Shown one piece after another: positions 7,395 to 21,200 of a stretch of 64,000 nt of DNA; positions within the stretch are counted from its first letter, which is position 1, and every line of letters begins with the position of its first letter. The translations under genes and the position numbers were made by a program. Source of the DNA: Alphaproteobacteria bacterium (GTDB lineage Bacteria; Pseudomonadota; Alphaproteobacteria; UBA8366; Aestuariispiraceae); assembly GCA_006844765.1 (NCBI GenBank), contig SPJV01000105.1, forward strand, positions 1 to 64,000. Direction: 5' to 3'. Below the pieces are notes generated by a model. That model did not search any database, was not told the origin of the DNA, and saw nothing but the letters and a program-made list of their open reading frames with translations.

Positions 7395-9004
7395 TCGGTC
7401 CCGAAGTTCACATCGTTCGTGAACATTAGATCACTGGCTCCGGCTCCTAAATAATCCTGAAAAATCGGCTGAGGATAAACCGTGTTTGTTGATTCGGTTT
7501 CGCTCTTATTGCCTTGCGCTGTAACGACAGGCTGCTGTGACTGACCCTCCGCAAAAAGCGGATCGGGTAACGAGCTGCCGGGCACCCGGAATTGCTCATC
7601 ATCCGGTTGGGCTTCGCCGTCGCTCGGCGTGGTATCCGAGGGGAGGCTCAAGAGCGGCGAAATTGACGGGGCCGCTGCGTCGATAAGGATATCTGGGGTC
7701 AGCCAGCCAAGAATGAGCATGAGGCGGTACTGGGCCAACTCTTTCAAACCAGTGAACTGGTTCAACTGTCTCTTGGTGTTGAAGAGTTCAACTTTGCCAT
7801 CGAGAACAGCCAACCTGGTTTCGCGGCCCTGTTCGACAAGGCTTTCCAAGCCATCAATGGCAGCCTCGGCATTTTCAACGGAATTTTCCCAGACTTCGAC
7901 TTGGTTCCGATTAAGCTCGATCTGGTTCCAGGTACGAGTCACATCTTGCACCACTTGGCGATAGGTGAAGCGATTTCTGTTTTTTGCTGCCGCCCGTTGT
8001 GCGGCGGCGGATCCAACCCCGGCTGATGTCGCAAATCCGTCAAAGAGCTGCCAAGTGCCCCGCAGTACGATGTTCAGATCACGTCCGATTCCGCGCGTTG
8101 CATCCAGGTTACTTTCCCAATTCGCGGTGCCAACGACTGATAGGCTGGGATAGTAGGATGCTTCCGCCTGACGAACAGACTCATCCGCCTGCATGATTTC
8201 TCGCCGGCTCGATTTAAAGGCGGGGTTTTCGTGAAGCGCAATCTCCAACGCTTCTTCCAACCCAGATGGAATGCGTCCGCTGATGTCCGGTAAATCCTGC
8301 ATCGTTTCAGGCGTTGGGCGATGCCCGAACACGCGTTCATACTCCGACTCCAAATCCGTGACTTGGTTCTCCGAAGAAATCCGTGTGCTTCGTGCCGTGT
8401 AATATCGGCCCTTGGAGCGGATCGTATCGATTTCCGTCGACTGCGCGCCTTCGGTTTCGAGCAACCCATCCAACTGTTCTTTTGCTGTGGCTTCGGCAAG
8501 ACGGTCAATTTGCAACTGCTTCAATGCCAGCCTGAGCTGCCAATATGTCCGAATGCCCACGAACATGATCGACTGTTTGGTGTTCTCATAGTTCAGTTCG
8601 GCGATATCGGCGCCGGTCTCCGCGATCCGATATCCGGCGTCCTTTGCAAAGCCATCAAACAGGTTGTAGCTGAGCTCTAACGTCGCCTGTTCATTGGATA
8701 GCCGTGAAGGATCCCCGGGAGACGCCCGCCGCGCCGGGCTGTCGACATATTCGAAGCCCTTATTCGTCGTTAGACTGAGCGATGGCAGGAAGGGGGCAAA
8801 GGCACGATCCACTTCGTGGCCAGCGGACTTCATCAGGTTACGCGCTTCCCGGATTTGAGGATGTTTCTCCAGAAGCAGGGCGAGTTCATCTTCCAATGGA
8901 CGCGCATGAACACCCCCCGCGACTATAATTGTCGCAGCGACGGTCCCCAAACCGAGTAATACTGTCCAAGCCGAAAGTCTTCGGCAGTTCTTGTCAGCGG
9001 ACAC
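7391..9004 (-). CDS. TolC family outer-membrane protein for type I secretion
   Basis: A 537-residue outer-membrane efflux protein. A signal peptide covers about residues 1-34, with an Ala-rich hydrophobic core ending VHARP. Two internally similar halves follow, each carrying the TolC pattern of long helices and strands: the first near SLTTNKGFEYV and LELSYNLFDGFA, the second near SVVGTANWESN and LRGTWQLFDGFA. The repeated LFDGFA motif marks the strand-to-helix turn. The last roughly 80 residues are Gln/Ser/Pro-rich and outside the barrel. It diverges from the giant secreted protein, whose ABC and HlyD partners are encoded downstream of it, so it is the likely outer-membrane exit of that system. 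Confidence 0.9.
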   Translation of the reverse strand: MSADKNCRRLSAWTVLLGLGTVAATIIVAGGVHARPLEDELALLLEKHPQIREARNLMKSAGHEVDRAFAPFLPSLSLTTNKGFEYVDSPARRASPGDPSRLSNEQATLELSYNLFDGFAKDAGYRIAETGADIAELNYENTKQSIMFVGIRTYWQLRLALKQLQIDRLAEATAKEQLDGLLETEGAQSTEIDTIRSKGRYYTARSTRISSENQVTDLESEYERVFGHRPTPETMQDLPDISGRIPSGLEEALEIALHENPAFKSSRREIMQADESVRQAEASYYPSLSVVGTANWESNLDATRGIGRDLNIVLRGTWQLFDGFATSAGVGSAAAQRAAAKNRNRFTYRQVVQDVTRTWNQIELNRNQVEVWENSVENAEAAIDGLESLVEQGRETRLAVLDGKVELFNTKRQLNQFTGLKELAQYRLMLILGWLTPDILIDAAAPSISPLLSLPSDTTPSDGEAQPDDEQFRVPGSSLPDPLFAEGQSQQPVVTAQGNKSETESTNTVYPQPIFQDYLGAGASDLMFTNDVNFGTD

Positions 9005-9129
9005 GGTGCACGCCCTGTTTCCTTTTACACGACACTAAAGTCGTTGATCACTTACCCCTAAGTCATAAGGGGCGTCGGTAACTTAACGCAACTATCAACC
9101 GTGACTTTATCAAACGAATCTTGCGACTC

Positions 9130-9145
9130 TGTGACCTGGGTCACT
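9130..9145. promoter_or_regulatory. CRP-type binding site between tolC-like gene and giant adhesin gene
   Basis: The sequence TGTGACCTGGGTCACT matches the CRP consensus TGTGA-N6-TCACA with one mismatch, and its core GTGACC-TG-GGTCAC is a perfect inverted repeat. It is near the middle of the 256-bp divergent region, about 115-130 bases from either start codon. A second hairpin, CCCCT/AGGGG around 9056-9073, is nearby. This suggests cyclic-nucleotide or FNR/CRP-family control of secretion and adhesin expression; the regulator itself was not identified. Confidence 0.55.
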
Positions 9146-9260
9146 GACAAGGACCCCATAAATAGGCGGAAATGCTGGCGTGGCAGTGTCTTTAAAGCTT
9201 AACTGCCGAACCTGTACGTTAGATGGCAAGCAACACCGGTCGTGAGACCGAAAATACAAA

Positions 9261-12200
9261 GTGGGAACTGGAAAAGTGGCATCGCGATTCGAAGACAAAG
9301 ATCAGTCGAGAGCATTTGGGGGCGCAGAAGCTACGCCCGCATTGGGTGAGATCACCGTGGAAGCAAGTGCGGTGTCTGGGAATGCTCTTGCGGTTCCGGG
9401 CGGTGACCAGCTCTTCGGGGCGAGTTTCGCCCGCGATGGCGCAGACCTGACGATCCAGGGCGCCGATGGCCTGGCCGTTCGTGTGCTTAGCTATTTCTCA
9501 TCCGAGACGCCTTTATCACTAACGACGGAAGGCGGCGGAACGATTGATGCCGCGATGGTCGGTAATCTGGTCGGCTCCTTAGCGCCGGGACAGGTGGCCG
9601 ATGCCGGCGGGCGGGTGCAACTCGCCCAGGCGTCTGAAGCGGTTGGCTCCGTCTCTGATGTCTCAGGCGCTGCCACGATCATCCGTACGGACGGGACCGA
9701 AGTCGCTGCAGAGGCTGGGACGCCGATCTTCCAGAATGACCGGATCGAAACCGACAGCGATGGCTCCATCGGTATGGTCTTCGCCGATAACTCGACATTC
9801 TCACTCGGCTCTGAAGGCCGTTTGGTCATTGATGAATTGGTCTATGATCCCAATGCCGATAGCGGCATGACCATGAACCTGCTGCAGGGGACGTTCTCCT
9901 TCGTCTCCGGCCAGATCGCGAAGACCGGCGATGAAAGCATGACCATCGTCACCCCGGTCGCGACGATTGGTATTCGGGGGACTGCCGGGGCGGGGGGCGT
10001 GAACACCGTCGTGCTGCTGCAGGAAGAAGGGGCAGATGACGGCAGCGATGGCGGCGGGCAAGACGCTGGCGGCTATATCGGTGAGATCACTTTCCGCACA
10101 CAAGCCGGCGAAACCCGCCTGACCCAGCCGAACCAAGGCGCCAGTGCCACCGGCCCGAATGATGCGCCACAGACACGGTTTTTCTCCAGCGATGAAGTTT
10201 CAAACAGTTTTGGCGGCGCCCTGAAGTCCCTGCCAAGCGATATCCCCGCCGCGCAAAGCTCGCGGGCTCAGAACAACAATAACGACGCGCAGCAAGGCCC
10301 GACTGAAGGCGATCAAGGCCAGGGTGGAGAGAGCGAAGATGAGGCTCCTCAAGACAGCGAAGGCGAGGGCTCTGGTGAGGGAGAAGAAGCCGCCGAGGAA
10401 GCTCCGGAAGAGGAGGCTGTAGAGGAAGAAACCGAAGAGGAAACTGAGGAAGAAGCTGAAGAGGAAGCGCCGGAAGAAGAGGCGACTGAAGAAGAGGCTA
10501 CGGAGGACGCGGCAGAAGAGGGCGCTGAGGACGGACAGGACGCAGCAGCGGAAGATTCCGCAGAGGCGGGCGCGGAGGAAGCCGCCGGCCCTGCACCCGG
10601 CGAAGAGGGTGGTGAAGCACAGGCCGGTGAGGACGCCGCAGGCGCAGAAGATGCGGCCCAGGGCGAGGAGTCCGGACAGGAGTCTGGCGAGAATTCTGGG
10701 GAAGACGCTGCCGAACAAGTCGCCCTGAACGCAGAAGGCGAGGGTGGTGATACCGGTGAAGCGGGTGAAACTGCTGGCGGTGAGGGTTCGGGCGAAGATG
10801 GCTCTGGTGGGACCGAAGGTGGCGCAGAGGGGGGCTCTGAAGCATCCGGCGAAAGTGCAGCCTCTGGGTCCGAAGGTGGCGACGGTGGTCAATCTGGTGA
10901 TCAGTCGGGCGATTCTTCCTCTGGGGATTCGCAGTCGTCCGGTACAACGACAGGATCACAGACCTCTACGCAAACAACAGACACATCCGTTGCTAATCTT
11001 CCGCAAACCGCGCCGGGTGACGTCGCAGCAGGAAACCAGACTGTGACGCCAAACACTGGTGGTGGAGATGATGGTTCCAGCGGTAGTGTTGAATCTCTTC
11101 CTACGTCAGGAACGAACTCCTCCGGTGATACGTCCGGTTCAACAGAGACCGAAGCTCCAATCGATACAACGACAGGGAGCAATGACGATACTGTCGTCGT
11201 CGAAGATCCCGAGCCTGTTCAGGAATCTGTGACACGTGGGACTCGCAGTAGTGGAATTACTGGGGAGGATATTACCGGCACCAGTGGTAGTGACAATATC
11301 ACGGCCTCAACGGGGGACGATATTGTACGTGGTGGGAATGGTGATGATACCTTGGTCGGCGGGACCGGTGCGGGGAATGATACCTATTATGGCGGAAACG
11401 AGACTACAGATAACAGTATCAATGATGCGATTGTCTATTCCTCAAGCGTCTTAGGCGTCACTGTCAATTTGAATGGTGAGCTTGCTTCGGAAGGCAGCAC
11501 ATTCAATGGGCTCTCTGTTCCCACGGGTATTTTTGCGATTGAGAATGGCAGTCTGTTCCTCCATGCCTCGGGCTCTGAGATTGACCTTGATCAGCTGTTC
11601 GGTATCGAACATGTGACCGGTGGGTCCGGGAATGACACGATCACGGGGAACACCAGCGCCAACACGATCTCCGGCGGGGCGGGGAATGATACGCTGGCTG
11701 GCTGGGATGGGGACACATCCTCCAGCGGTCCGGGCGCGGATGTTATCCTTGGCGGCGCCGGGGATGACACGATTACCTATTTCACGGAATATACATCTGT
11801 GCCGGCATCTGAAGGGACCGTTTTGTTGGACGGTGGGGCTGACACCGACACGATCAAACTGGAACTCGAATCCGGTGAATCTTTTGATTTTGCCGGTGCT
11901 GTATCGCAACTGACGAATTTTGAAACACTATCGCTTGATACTGTCATCTCTATCGCTGGCCAAAGCGCACAATCCGGTGCCTCAATCACCCTGAGCGCGA
12001 ATGTTGTTGAATCGGTTACCAGCGGGAACACGTTACTCGTCAAAGGGACTGATGGCGAAACGATCAATCTTAGCGACGCTGCCGGGTGGTCCTTTGCGCG
12101 CACGGATATTGAAGCGACCGGCGATGTGGCTGTCTTTGAAAATGTGGACGCGGTTAGTGCCGTCACGCGGACACTCCGGGTCGATGATGGAACGAATATT

Positions 12201-15200
12201 TCACTGTCCGGTGTAACGAGAGCGCCGGAGCTTGATCTTACGGCACAGCGAGCCCTGAGTTTCAATGGTTCGACCGATTTCGTGAATTTCGGCAATCATT
12301 TCTCGGAAGCCGGTTCCGCAGGCATTACAATTGACGCGCATTTCCAATGGTCCGGGACCGCGCCTTCCAGCGCGATGACGGTTTTTGCAAAGGGCAACCA
12401 GACCGCAGGGGACGCGGGATACAGCGCCTTCCTTGACAGCAACGGCAGCCTCGTCGTTCGGATCAACAGTAATGGGGGATCTTTGGAAGCGGAACAGGCC
12501 GCAAGCCGGATCGACATGACCGGCAAGGCAGCGGGCCTCTACCAAGTCACCATGGTCATCAACCCGGCGATCAGCGGATCGGTCACCGCAAAGGTCGAAG
12601 GCTATCTGGATGGGTCGGCAACCGGCTGGAGCGCCGGGGACGGCGGCAGCATTTCGGATGACAGCTATACAGGCCCCATTTCCGGGACCTCCAACATTTT
12701 TGCGGTCGGTGCCAACAATGGTACCGGCACCCCCAACAACTTCTTCAACGGAATCATTGATGAGCTGCGGGTCTTTGGTGGGGCGAAGCCTTCCGATGAG
12801 GTGGCACTGCTGGCGGATAGCGCGACCTCAATCCCGGTTTCCTCCCCGTCACAGGATGGCGTTGATCTTCAATCCTGGTTCCGGTTTAACGGGGTCAGCA
12901 CATCGACGATTTCTGATCTGAACTCGTCCTCTGGAGTCACCGGCACGGTCAATGGCTCCCCCACCGTCGTTGCGGTTGACTCCAGCCTGACGGATATCTT
13001 TTCCAACGGTGTTCTGGCTGCTGAAGTGGTTGAGAATGCCGCCGAAGCGAGCATAAACGGCTTCCAGGTTCAGAGCTTGACTGGCGGTGGAATTATCCGC
13101 GATGGAGATACGTCCGCGACAAGCCTTGGGATCGTCGCGACCAGTTTCGATAACACCAATGGCCAGTGGAAGTTCAAGCTGGAAAACGACGAAGTTTTCC
13201 AAAATGTTCCCACGGTTGCCGCCTCCGGCGGTCTTGCGCTTGGCCGAAATGATTTCTTGAAATTTGTCCCGAATGCCGGTGCGACAGCGGATGGAACTTT
13301 TACCTTCCGGGGATGGGATGGAAGCACTTTCTCCGCAGGATCAAACCAATCCGATATCACATCGAACATCGGGACTATCGTCAGTACCGCGAATGTAACC
13401 GGCCGCGTTGATATTACTGAGATCAATGACGCCCCGACCGTTGTGTCTAACCCAACCTTCGGGGATGAGTTTGTTGTGAATACCCAAACGGGTAAGTCCA
13501 GCGAGTTTAATGTCCGTGGTGTTGCGTTGGATAACGGGAACTTCGTTGCCGTCTGGCAAGATCATGATCTGCACCTAGAAAGCACGGGCAGTGCTTTGGG
13601 CTTTGTATCCAGCCCAGGCACCAATACCAGGGCAATTACGATCCGCGTCTTTGATACCAACGGAAACCCGATCTCCAACACCGTTCAAATCGATGGGTTC
13701 AATAACAATCCTGAGAACGTTCCGAAGATCGCCAAGTTGCCGGACGGTGGCATCGCGATTGTGTATAATGATCGCAGCGGAAATGATGGTGGTACCGGCA
13801 GCAACAATGGTGGCTTGTTGGATGTCTTGGATTTCAATTCTGGGACCGGTGCGCTGACAACGCGTATCGACAACCTGCCCGTCGCGATTGAGGTGGATGG
13901 CGCTCAAGCCAGCCATAACATTGCGGCCCTGACGGGTGGGAATGTCGCCTTAACCTATACGCAAAATTCAGGCTCAGCGCAGGGTATAGCGCTTGTTGTT
14001 CGTGATACCTCAACGGGTGCATTGGTTTCCGGTGCGGCGGAGATTCAAGTGTCGGCGACGTCGACGGACCGCATTGCGATGGCGGAAACATCGGATGGCG
14101 GGTTCTTTGTCATTTATCAGGATGGTACGAGCCTGCTGGCAAAGCGGTATAATGGGACCGGTAGTCAGGTGGCGCTGGATGGCACGACCGGCAGCGGCAC
14201 ACTGACCATCACATCCGGCAATACAGATGATGATCGCATCGACGCCACGACGCTTTCGAACGGATCGATTGTTGTCGTTTATGATGATGGGGCGAATACC
14301 TCCAACAACACAGGTGCCGTCGCGACCTTCGCGATCATAAGCACATCCGGTACGATCACGACCGGTCCAAGTGCCGTTGTAACAAACGCCGAGAGTCAGC
14401 CGGAGGCGGATAGCCTTCGCGTGCTCGCGACCGCTGATGGCGGATTTATCGTCTCCTGGACAAATGACGTGGCGGGGTCTCTATCCAGCACCAAAGACGT
14501 TGTACTGGCGCAGAAATATGATGCGGCCGGTGTTAAGGTTGGGACGCCCTTCTTCGCTTCGAGCACTGATTCACAGGAGTATAAAAGCGGCGATCTTGTC
14601 GAGACCACGACAGGTGAAATTTTCTCACTGTACCGCGGCGGCACCGGCAGCGACGGCGATGGTATTTCAATGCTGGCGCGGAGGGTCGAAGGAAACGCGA
14701 GCTTCAAAGAAGACGGCGGCGCGATTCTCGTGAATCCGGGTATCTCTGTAACGGATGTGGATTCCGCCAATTTCGACGGTGGCATTTTGGCGGTGACCTT
14801 AGCCGGAGGTGAGACGGGCGACGTCCTCAGCATTCAGAACCAGGGGACCGGGACCGGCCAGATTGGTCTAAGTGGAAACGATGTCTCGTTCTCCGGCTCG
14901 CAGATCGGGACGGTATCGACCTTCGGGTCCGACCTTCTGCCATTGACGGTGACGCTGAATTCAAGCGCGACGCCGGACGCGACGCAGGCTCTGATGCGGG
15001 CGGTGACCTTTGATCATTCCGCCGGCACTTTGAATGCGACAACCAGAACCGTTTCCTTCACGGTTTCCGATGGGGATGGCGCGACTTCAGCTGCCGCGAC
15101 TCGTACCATCGATGTCACAGCCTTTGACGACAACAGCCTGGTCCATGATGGTTTCATCCAACTGGACGGAACCTCTCAATTCCTGGAGGTCGGGGATGCC

Positions 15201-18200
15201 AGCGCGGTTGATTTGACCGGCAGTTTCACGATTGAGGCCTGGGCGCGCCCGGATACCGTGCTTTCTTCTTTGACCAGTACAGATTTTGTCACGCTGGTAT
15301 CGAAATATGGAGATACCAGCGCGGAAAGAAGCTACTGGCTGGGCTTCAATTCCGACGGGAAGTTGGTGCTGTCTATGAGTGACGGCACGACGGATATCGA
15401 TATCGTCAACAATGACTTTGTCGCCTATGAGCAGGACGCCTGGGGTCACTACGCTGTCAGTGTTGATTTTACGTCCCGGTCGGTGAAGTTCTTCAAGAAT
15501 GGGGAGCAGATCGGCAGTACGGATTCTCCGATCCTCAGCAGCATAAACAATTCCACGACCTCGCTTGGGATTGGCGCGACACTGGATGATGACAGTGTTA
15601 CCCATCGCTATGACGGGGATCTGGGTGAAGTCCGCCTGTGGTCTGTTGCGCGCGGTGACAGTGATATCCTTAACAACTATAACCAGCAGATTGACCCTTC
15701 CTCAGCGGGGCTTTCCGCACTCTATCGGATGGAAGGCATCGCTGATGATGGAGAGGTCAAAGACCTCACGTCCGGTAACAGCCATGCGGCCGCCGCGCGC
15801 GGGGCGCCTATCGATCCGACTGGCTCTGTCATGCGGTTTGATGGTGTCGATGACGACATTAACCTTGTCTCAGCTTCCAGCGTGTTGGCGACAGGCAGCG
15901 GGTCCTTTACCTGGGAAGCTTGGGTCAAAGTTGAGCCTGATCAGGCAGCAATAGGCAATATTCTACATATCGGAACTGCGACGAGCGGCGGGAGCGCGAC
16001 ACTTCGGGTTAACGCTACCGGCACGTTTGAGCTTAACACCTTTGGCTCGCCGTCTGACATCGTTTCCACCGCGACCATTGCGGATGGAACCTGGCACCAT
16101 GTCGCGGTCGTTTATGACAATGCTGGCCAGACCGGGCAGCTTTACCTGGATGGTATCGCGGAAGGTGGTGTTGCGAGTTTTGTCGGCGATCCGCTGAACC
16201 TCCTATCCGGTGACGCGATTATCGGTGAAGACAATGCCGGCGGGAGTAACTTCCTTGGCGAAATCTCCGATGTTCGGGTCTGGAATACGGCGCGGTCGGG
16301 AAATGATATCAACCAGTTCAATGATGACCGCCTGACGGGCGGTGAAAATGCTCTGATCGGCTATTGGAAACTGGATGAGACCAGCGGCTCTTCCGTTACG
16401 GACAGTTCGACGAACAGTAACCTCGGCATCGTAAACGGTGCGACCGCCATTGGTACATCAACCTTGCCTACGATCGTGCCGGGACAGTCCAATGTCCTCA
16501 ATATCGATGGTACAGCGGCAAACGGTGTTGTCGTTGCGGATGCTGCTGCGCTTCGTATTCAAGACGACATCACGATTGAAGCCTGGGTTAGTTTTGATAG
16601 CCTCGGCGCAGCCACGCAGACGATTTTGTCGAAATACGACACAGTGACGAGTCAGCGTTCCTACTTGCTTGAGGTTGTTGAGAGCAGCGGCAACCATAAT
16701 CTGAAGCTTACCTTGAATAATGGTAGTGGTGAATCACCGACCGATGTCACCGTCCAAGGTGCGACCAATATTGTCGCCGGCCAGTGGTATCACGTAGCCG
16801 GTGTCCGCGATGGCGACGCGATGAAGCTCTTCATCGATGGCGTGCAGGAAAGCGCCACATCGACAATCACAGGCAATATCAGCAGTGAAACCAATAACTT
16901 GGTCCTCGGCTATCAGGATAGTCAATCTGGAAGCAGTCAAACGAATGTGTTGGATGGCCAGTTGATGGATGTCCGTCTGTGGAGTGAAGCGCGGGATCCG
17001 TCTGATTTGGGCGGTGCCGTTACGTCCGGCGATACCGGACTGGTCGGGAACTGGCGCTTGGGTGAAAGCGGGACCAGCACGATCGCGGCGGATTGGAGTG
17101 GTAATGGACTGGACGGGGTCGTGTCCTCCCCCAGTCGCTTGCAACACAGCCCGGAAATTCAGGGTGTTCGAGCCGTTATCTATGAGGATACGAGCCTGCA
17201 GGGCACGGCTGTCGGCGACGATGTCGTTGGGACAGCGACTTTCTCGGTATCCGGCGGCGTGACATCTGGTTCATTCCAAGTTTTGTCAACGTCGAATGGA
17301 AAGCTGCAGCTTAACACCACGACCGGGGAATGGGTTTACACGCCGAATGATAATTCCAGCGGCGAGGATACTTTCACAATCAATGTCACTGGCTCGACCA
17401 GTGGGAGCGATTCCCAGACCGTTTCTGTGAATGTGCTGGCCCGCGATGATGCCCCAAGTGTGGATGCGGGCTTCGGGCAAGCATTGGACTTCAGTGGAGC
17501 CAGCTCTGTTGTCACCATTGGTGCCGGACAGGATGGCGTCTTTAGAACCCTAAACGGGGACGTGACAGTCGAAGCGATTGTGAAGCTGGATACGCTCCCC
17601 GGCTCCGGGAATGTGACCATTGCCTCAATGGGGGGGAATGGCGCTGGGAGCGGCTTCAACCAGCTCTTCAAATTGGAGATCGATTCCGCTGGCAATGTCG
17701 TTGCCGGCCACCAGAATGGCACCAATTCTGATGTCCTTGCGACAGGTACTGCCGGTATTGTGGCGGGGGAGACCTATCATATCGCGGCGGTCCGAGACTC
17801 GTCGGCAGAGAATTGGCTGATTTACGTCGATGGAACACTGATCCAGACCACCAGTTTCGCCGGGAATGCTCCCTCAGGCGGTGCCAATGGCGATTTGACG
17901 CTTGGCGCATTGTCTGGCGGGGGGTCGAATGTCGTTGATGGTGTCATCGATGAGGTTCGCATTTGGAACACTGTTCGAAGCGCTACAGATATATCAACAT
18001 TCCGAACCTTACGCTTGGATGGTGATGAGACCGGGCTGCTCGCCTATTACGATTTTGAGGACGTCACCACCGGTGCGCAGGATAAGTCACTCAACAACAA
18101 TGACGGCGTCATTAGCGGTCCGACAGCCATTCAATCTAACTTGGAAGAGCTGACCGGGTTTGATCTGGACGAAGATTCCTTCATCTCGCTCAATGGGATC

Positions 18201-21200
18201 CGGATCACCGATGTTGATACGACAACCGGTAACCTCACGGTGGTGCTGGAGGTATCTTCCGGCAAGGTTTCCTTGAATACCGGCATTGCGGGCGGTGTTG
18301 GAGCGAGTGGCGTAATAGGGAATAACTCATCCAAGGTTATCGTCAGCGGCACTGCGACCGAAATAGCGAATACGTTCGGTGCGGATTCCGCGCTTTCCTA
18401 TCGGCCGAATGATGGCTTCAACGGGACAGACAATCTATCCATTACATCAAGCGATGGTAACACAACGGCGTCTGAGAGCTTATCAATTACTGTGGACTCC
18501 GTTGATGATAATCCGGAAACCTCAGGCGGTTTCCTGCAATTCGATGGCTCTAGTCACTTTGTCCAGGTGGCAAATTCCCCTCTGATCGGGGCGGGGAGCA
18601 ACTTCACGGTTGAAGGCTGGGTCAATGTGACGAGCACATCGACACAGACAATCGTCGGCAGTTGGGAAGAAGGCAATGCGGAGCGGTCATTCCGGCTTAC
18701 GCTACAGGATGTTTCGGGCACTTTCGCCCCGGTATTTGAGGTTTCGTCCGACGGGACGTCTGTCACGACGATCCAACCGACAACGGGCGGGGCTGTCAGC
18801 TTGAACGAATGGCACCATGTCGCTGCCACGTTGGATGCAGACGGTAACGCCAAAGTCCTGTTGGATGGAAATGTCGTCGCCGCTTCATCCGGGGTCGGCA
18901 GTCTGTTCCAGACCGATGCGCCGATTGGGATTGGGGCGACCTTGGCCGATGGCGGTGCGTCGCTTACCACAACCAATCTTCTGAAGGGCGGTGTTGATGA
19001 GGTCCGTTTCTGGAGCGTGGAGCGGACGGTTGATCAGATCCAGGACAGCTATCAGACGCAACTGGTGGGCAATGAAACCGGCCTTACCGCCTATTACCGT
19101 TTTGATGATCAATTGCCGGGTGAAATCCAAGATATCACGGCGAATAACATCGATGCGCGACGGGGCGGCCTGAAGAGCAACGGCGATACATCTCCGGATT
19201 TTGTCAACAATCTGGTTGAGGCATTGAAGTTTGACGGCACCGATGATTTTGTGACCTTGACCTCGGGGTCCGAACTATCGACCGGCGCAGCGGCATTCAC
19301 CTATGAGGCCTGGGTGCGCACATCGACGACCAGTGATGAAGTCATTCTGGGGATGGGGCCGAATGATTCCTCCCGCATTGACTTTGGCCTCAGCTCGACG
19401 GGGCAACCCTTCGTTAAGCAAGGCGGAACTGCCGTCGGTATCGGTACGTCCAGTTCGTCGCTTGACGATGGGCTATGGCACCATGTCGCCGTGGTCTATG
19501 ATGGGACCGGCAGTCTCACCTTCTACACCGATGGACGGTTGGGAGACACGGTCACTGTCTCACCTTTGACGGTTGGGACTGGCGCGCTGTTGGGCAAAGC
19601 GGTGGATGGGTCGCTGCCATTCAATGGTGATATCGCCGAAGTGCGTATCTGGAATGAAGCGCGCACGACGAATGAGATCGACGATGCCTATAACATTCCC
19701 CAATCGGAAGACGATCCTGCGCTCATCGGCTGGTACCGAATGGTTGAGGATGACACGAGCGGATCGAACGGCCTGACCGATCTGAGCGGCAGCGGGATCG
19801 ATGGAACGATATCGGGTGCCACATTCACGGATGTCTCTCCGGTAATCCAAGGGGCATCCGTGACAACGCTGGCTCGACGGTCAACTTCCGGCCTGATGAA
19901 TTCGGATGATGTTTCTGGGAAGCCGACATTCTCTGTGAGTGGCGAGACATCCAACACATCCGATTTCTCCATTATATCGAATGCGTCTGGAGAGTTGCGC
20001 ATCCACAAAACGACGGGCGAATGGTTCTTTAATCCTGCCTCGACGTTCACAGGAAGCACGACATTCGATTTGGTCGCAAACGGCTCTTTGAGTGGTACGG
20101 ATACCGAAACGATCACAGTCAGCGCGACCAGCGTGAATTTTGAGCCGGGCATTACAAGCGGTATCCTGCAATTCGATTCCGCGAATTCGGAGAAAGTCGT
20201 TGCCGGCCGCGGAAACAGCGATGCGCTGCATATTACCGGTGATATGACGATTGAGATGTGGGTGAATCCCACGTCCCAGGGAACAGAGCAAAATTTACTC
20301 TCTTTCCAGGGCAGCGCTGATGATACTTCAGCGAACAATACGCAATATGGTCTCTCCTTGATGGGCGACGGTACAGTGAAATTCTTGGTCGAGTCCGGGG
20401 AAGGTCTTGATGTGAGTTTCGTCTTCGACCAAGCAAACATCCCGCAGAGCCAATGGAGCCATATTGCCGTGGTTCGGAATACATCGGGTACGCAATACGA
20501 GCTCTATGTGGATGGTATGCTGGCTCAATCTTTCGCTGGCGCCTTTACTCCGAACGGTGGATCTAACTCAGTTCTTGTGTTGGGCGCGGCAGATGCGACG
20601 ACGACCAGCCAAACCTTTGACGGGATGATGAGTGAGGTGCGGATCTGGAACGATGTTCGCAGCGCTACTGAAGTCTTTGCCAATTATGATCGCCAAATCG
20701 CCAACCCGAGCTCTGAAGCGAACCTGGCTGGTTACTACCGTTTCCAGGAAGGGGATGGGACTGCAATCCTGGATAGCTCCAACAGCAACAACACCGGGGC
20801 TGCCAACGGCGCGAGCCATGTCAATGTGCTGAATGGGTCTGTGAGGTTCGATGGCTCGGATGACAATATCCTCATCGCTGACAACGCAGCCTATAAGGAA
20901 AATACGTTCACGATTGAGGCTTGGTTCCAGTCGCAGATTGGCAGCTCGGCCGGAAATCAGAGGATTTTCACCAAAGAATTTGGGAGCAACCAGCAAAGCT
21001 TCTCCTTGCTCTTAAGCAACGGTCAGCTCAATTTCAAAGGCCTCGCCAACGCCACCGACTTTTCATTCGACCAGGGTAGTCTGTTGTCTGCGGATTTGCG
21101 GGATGGACATTGGCATCATGCGGCGGTCACCGTCGATGGGACGAATGCGCATCTTTATCTCGATGGTCAGCTTCTCCAGTCAATTGCTTTGCCGGGGGCG

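Noticed and set aside
10200..10892. A 230-codon minus-strand frame rich in Phe, Leu and Arg
   Set aside because: It is the reverse complement of the Glu/Ala-rich acidic linker; the hydrophobic look comes from the GA-rich strand.
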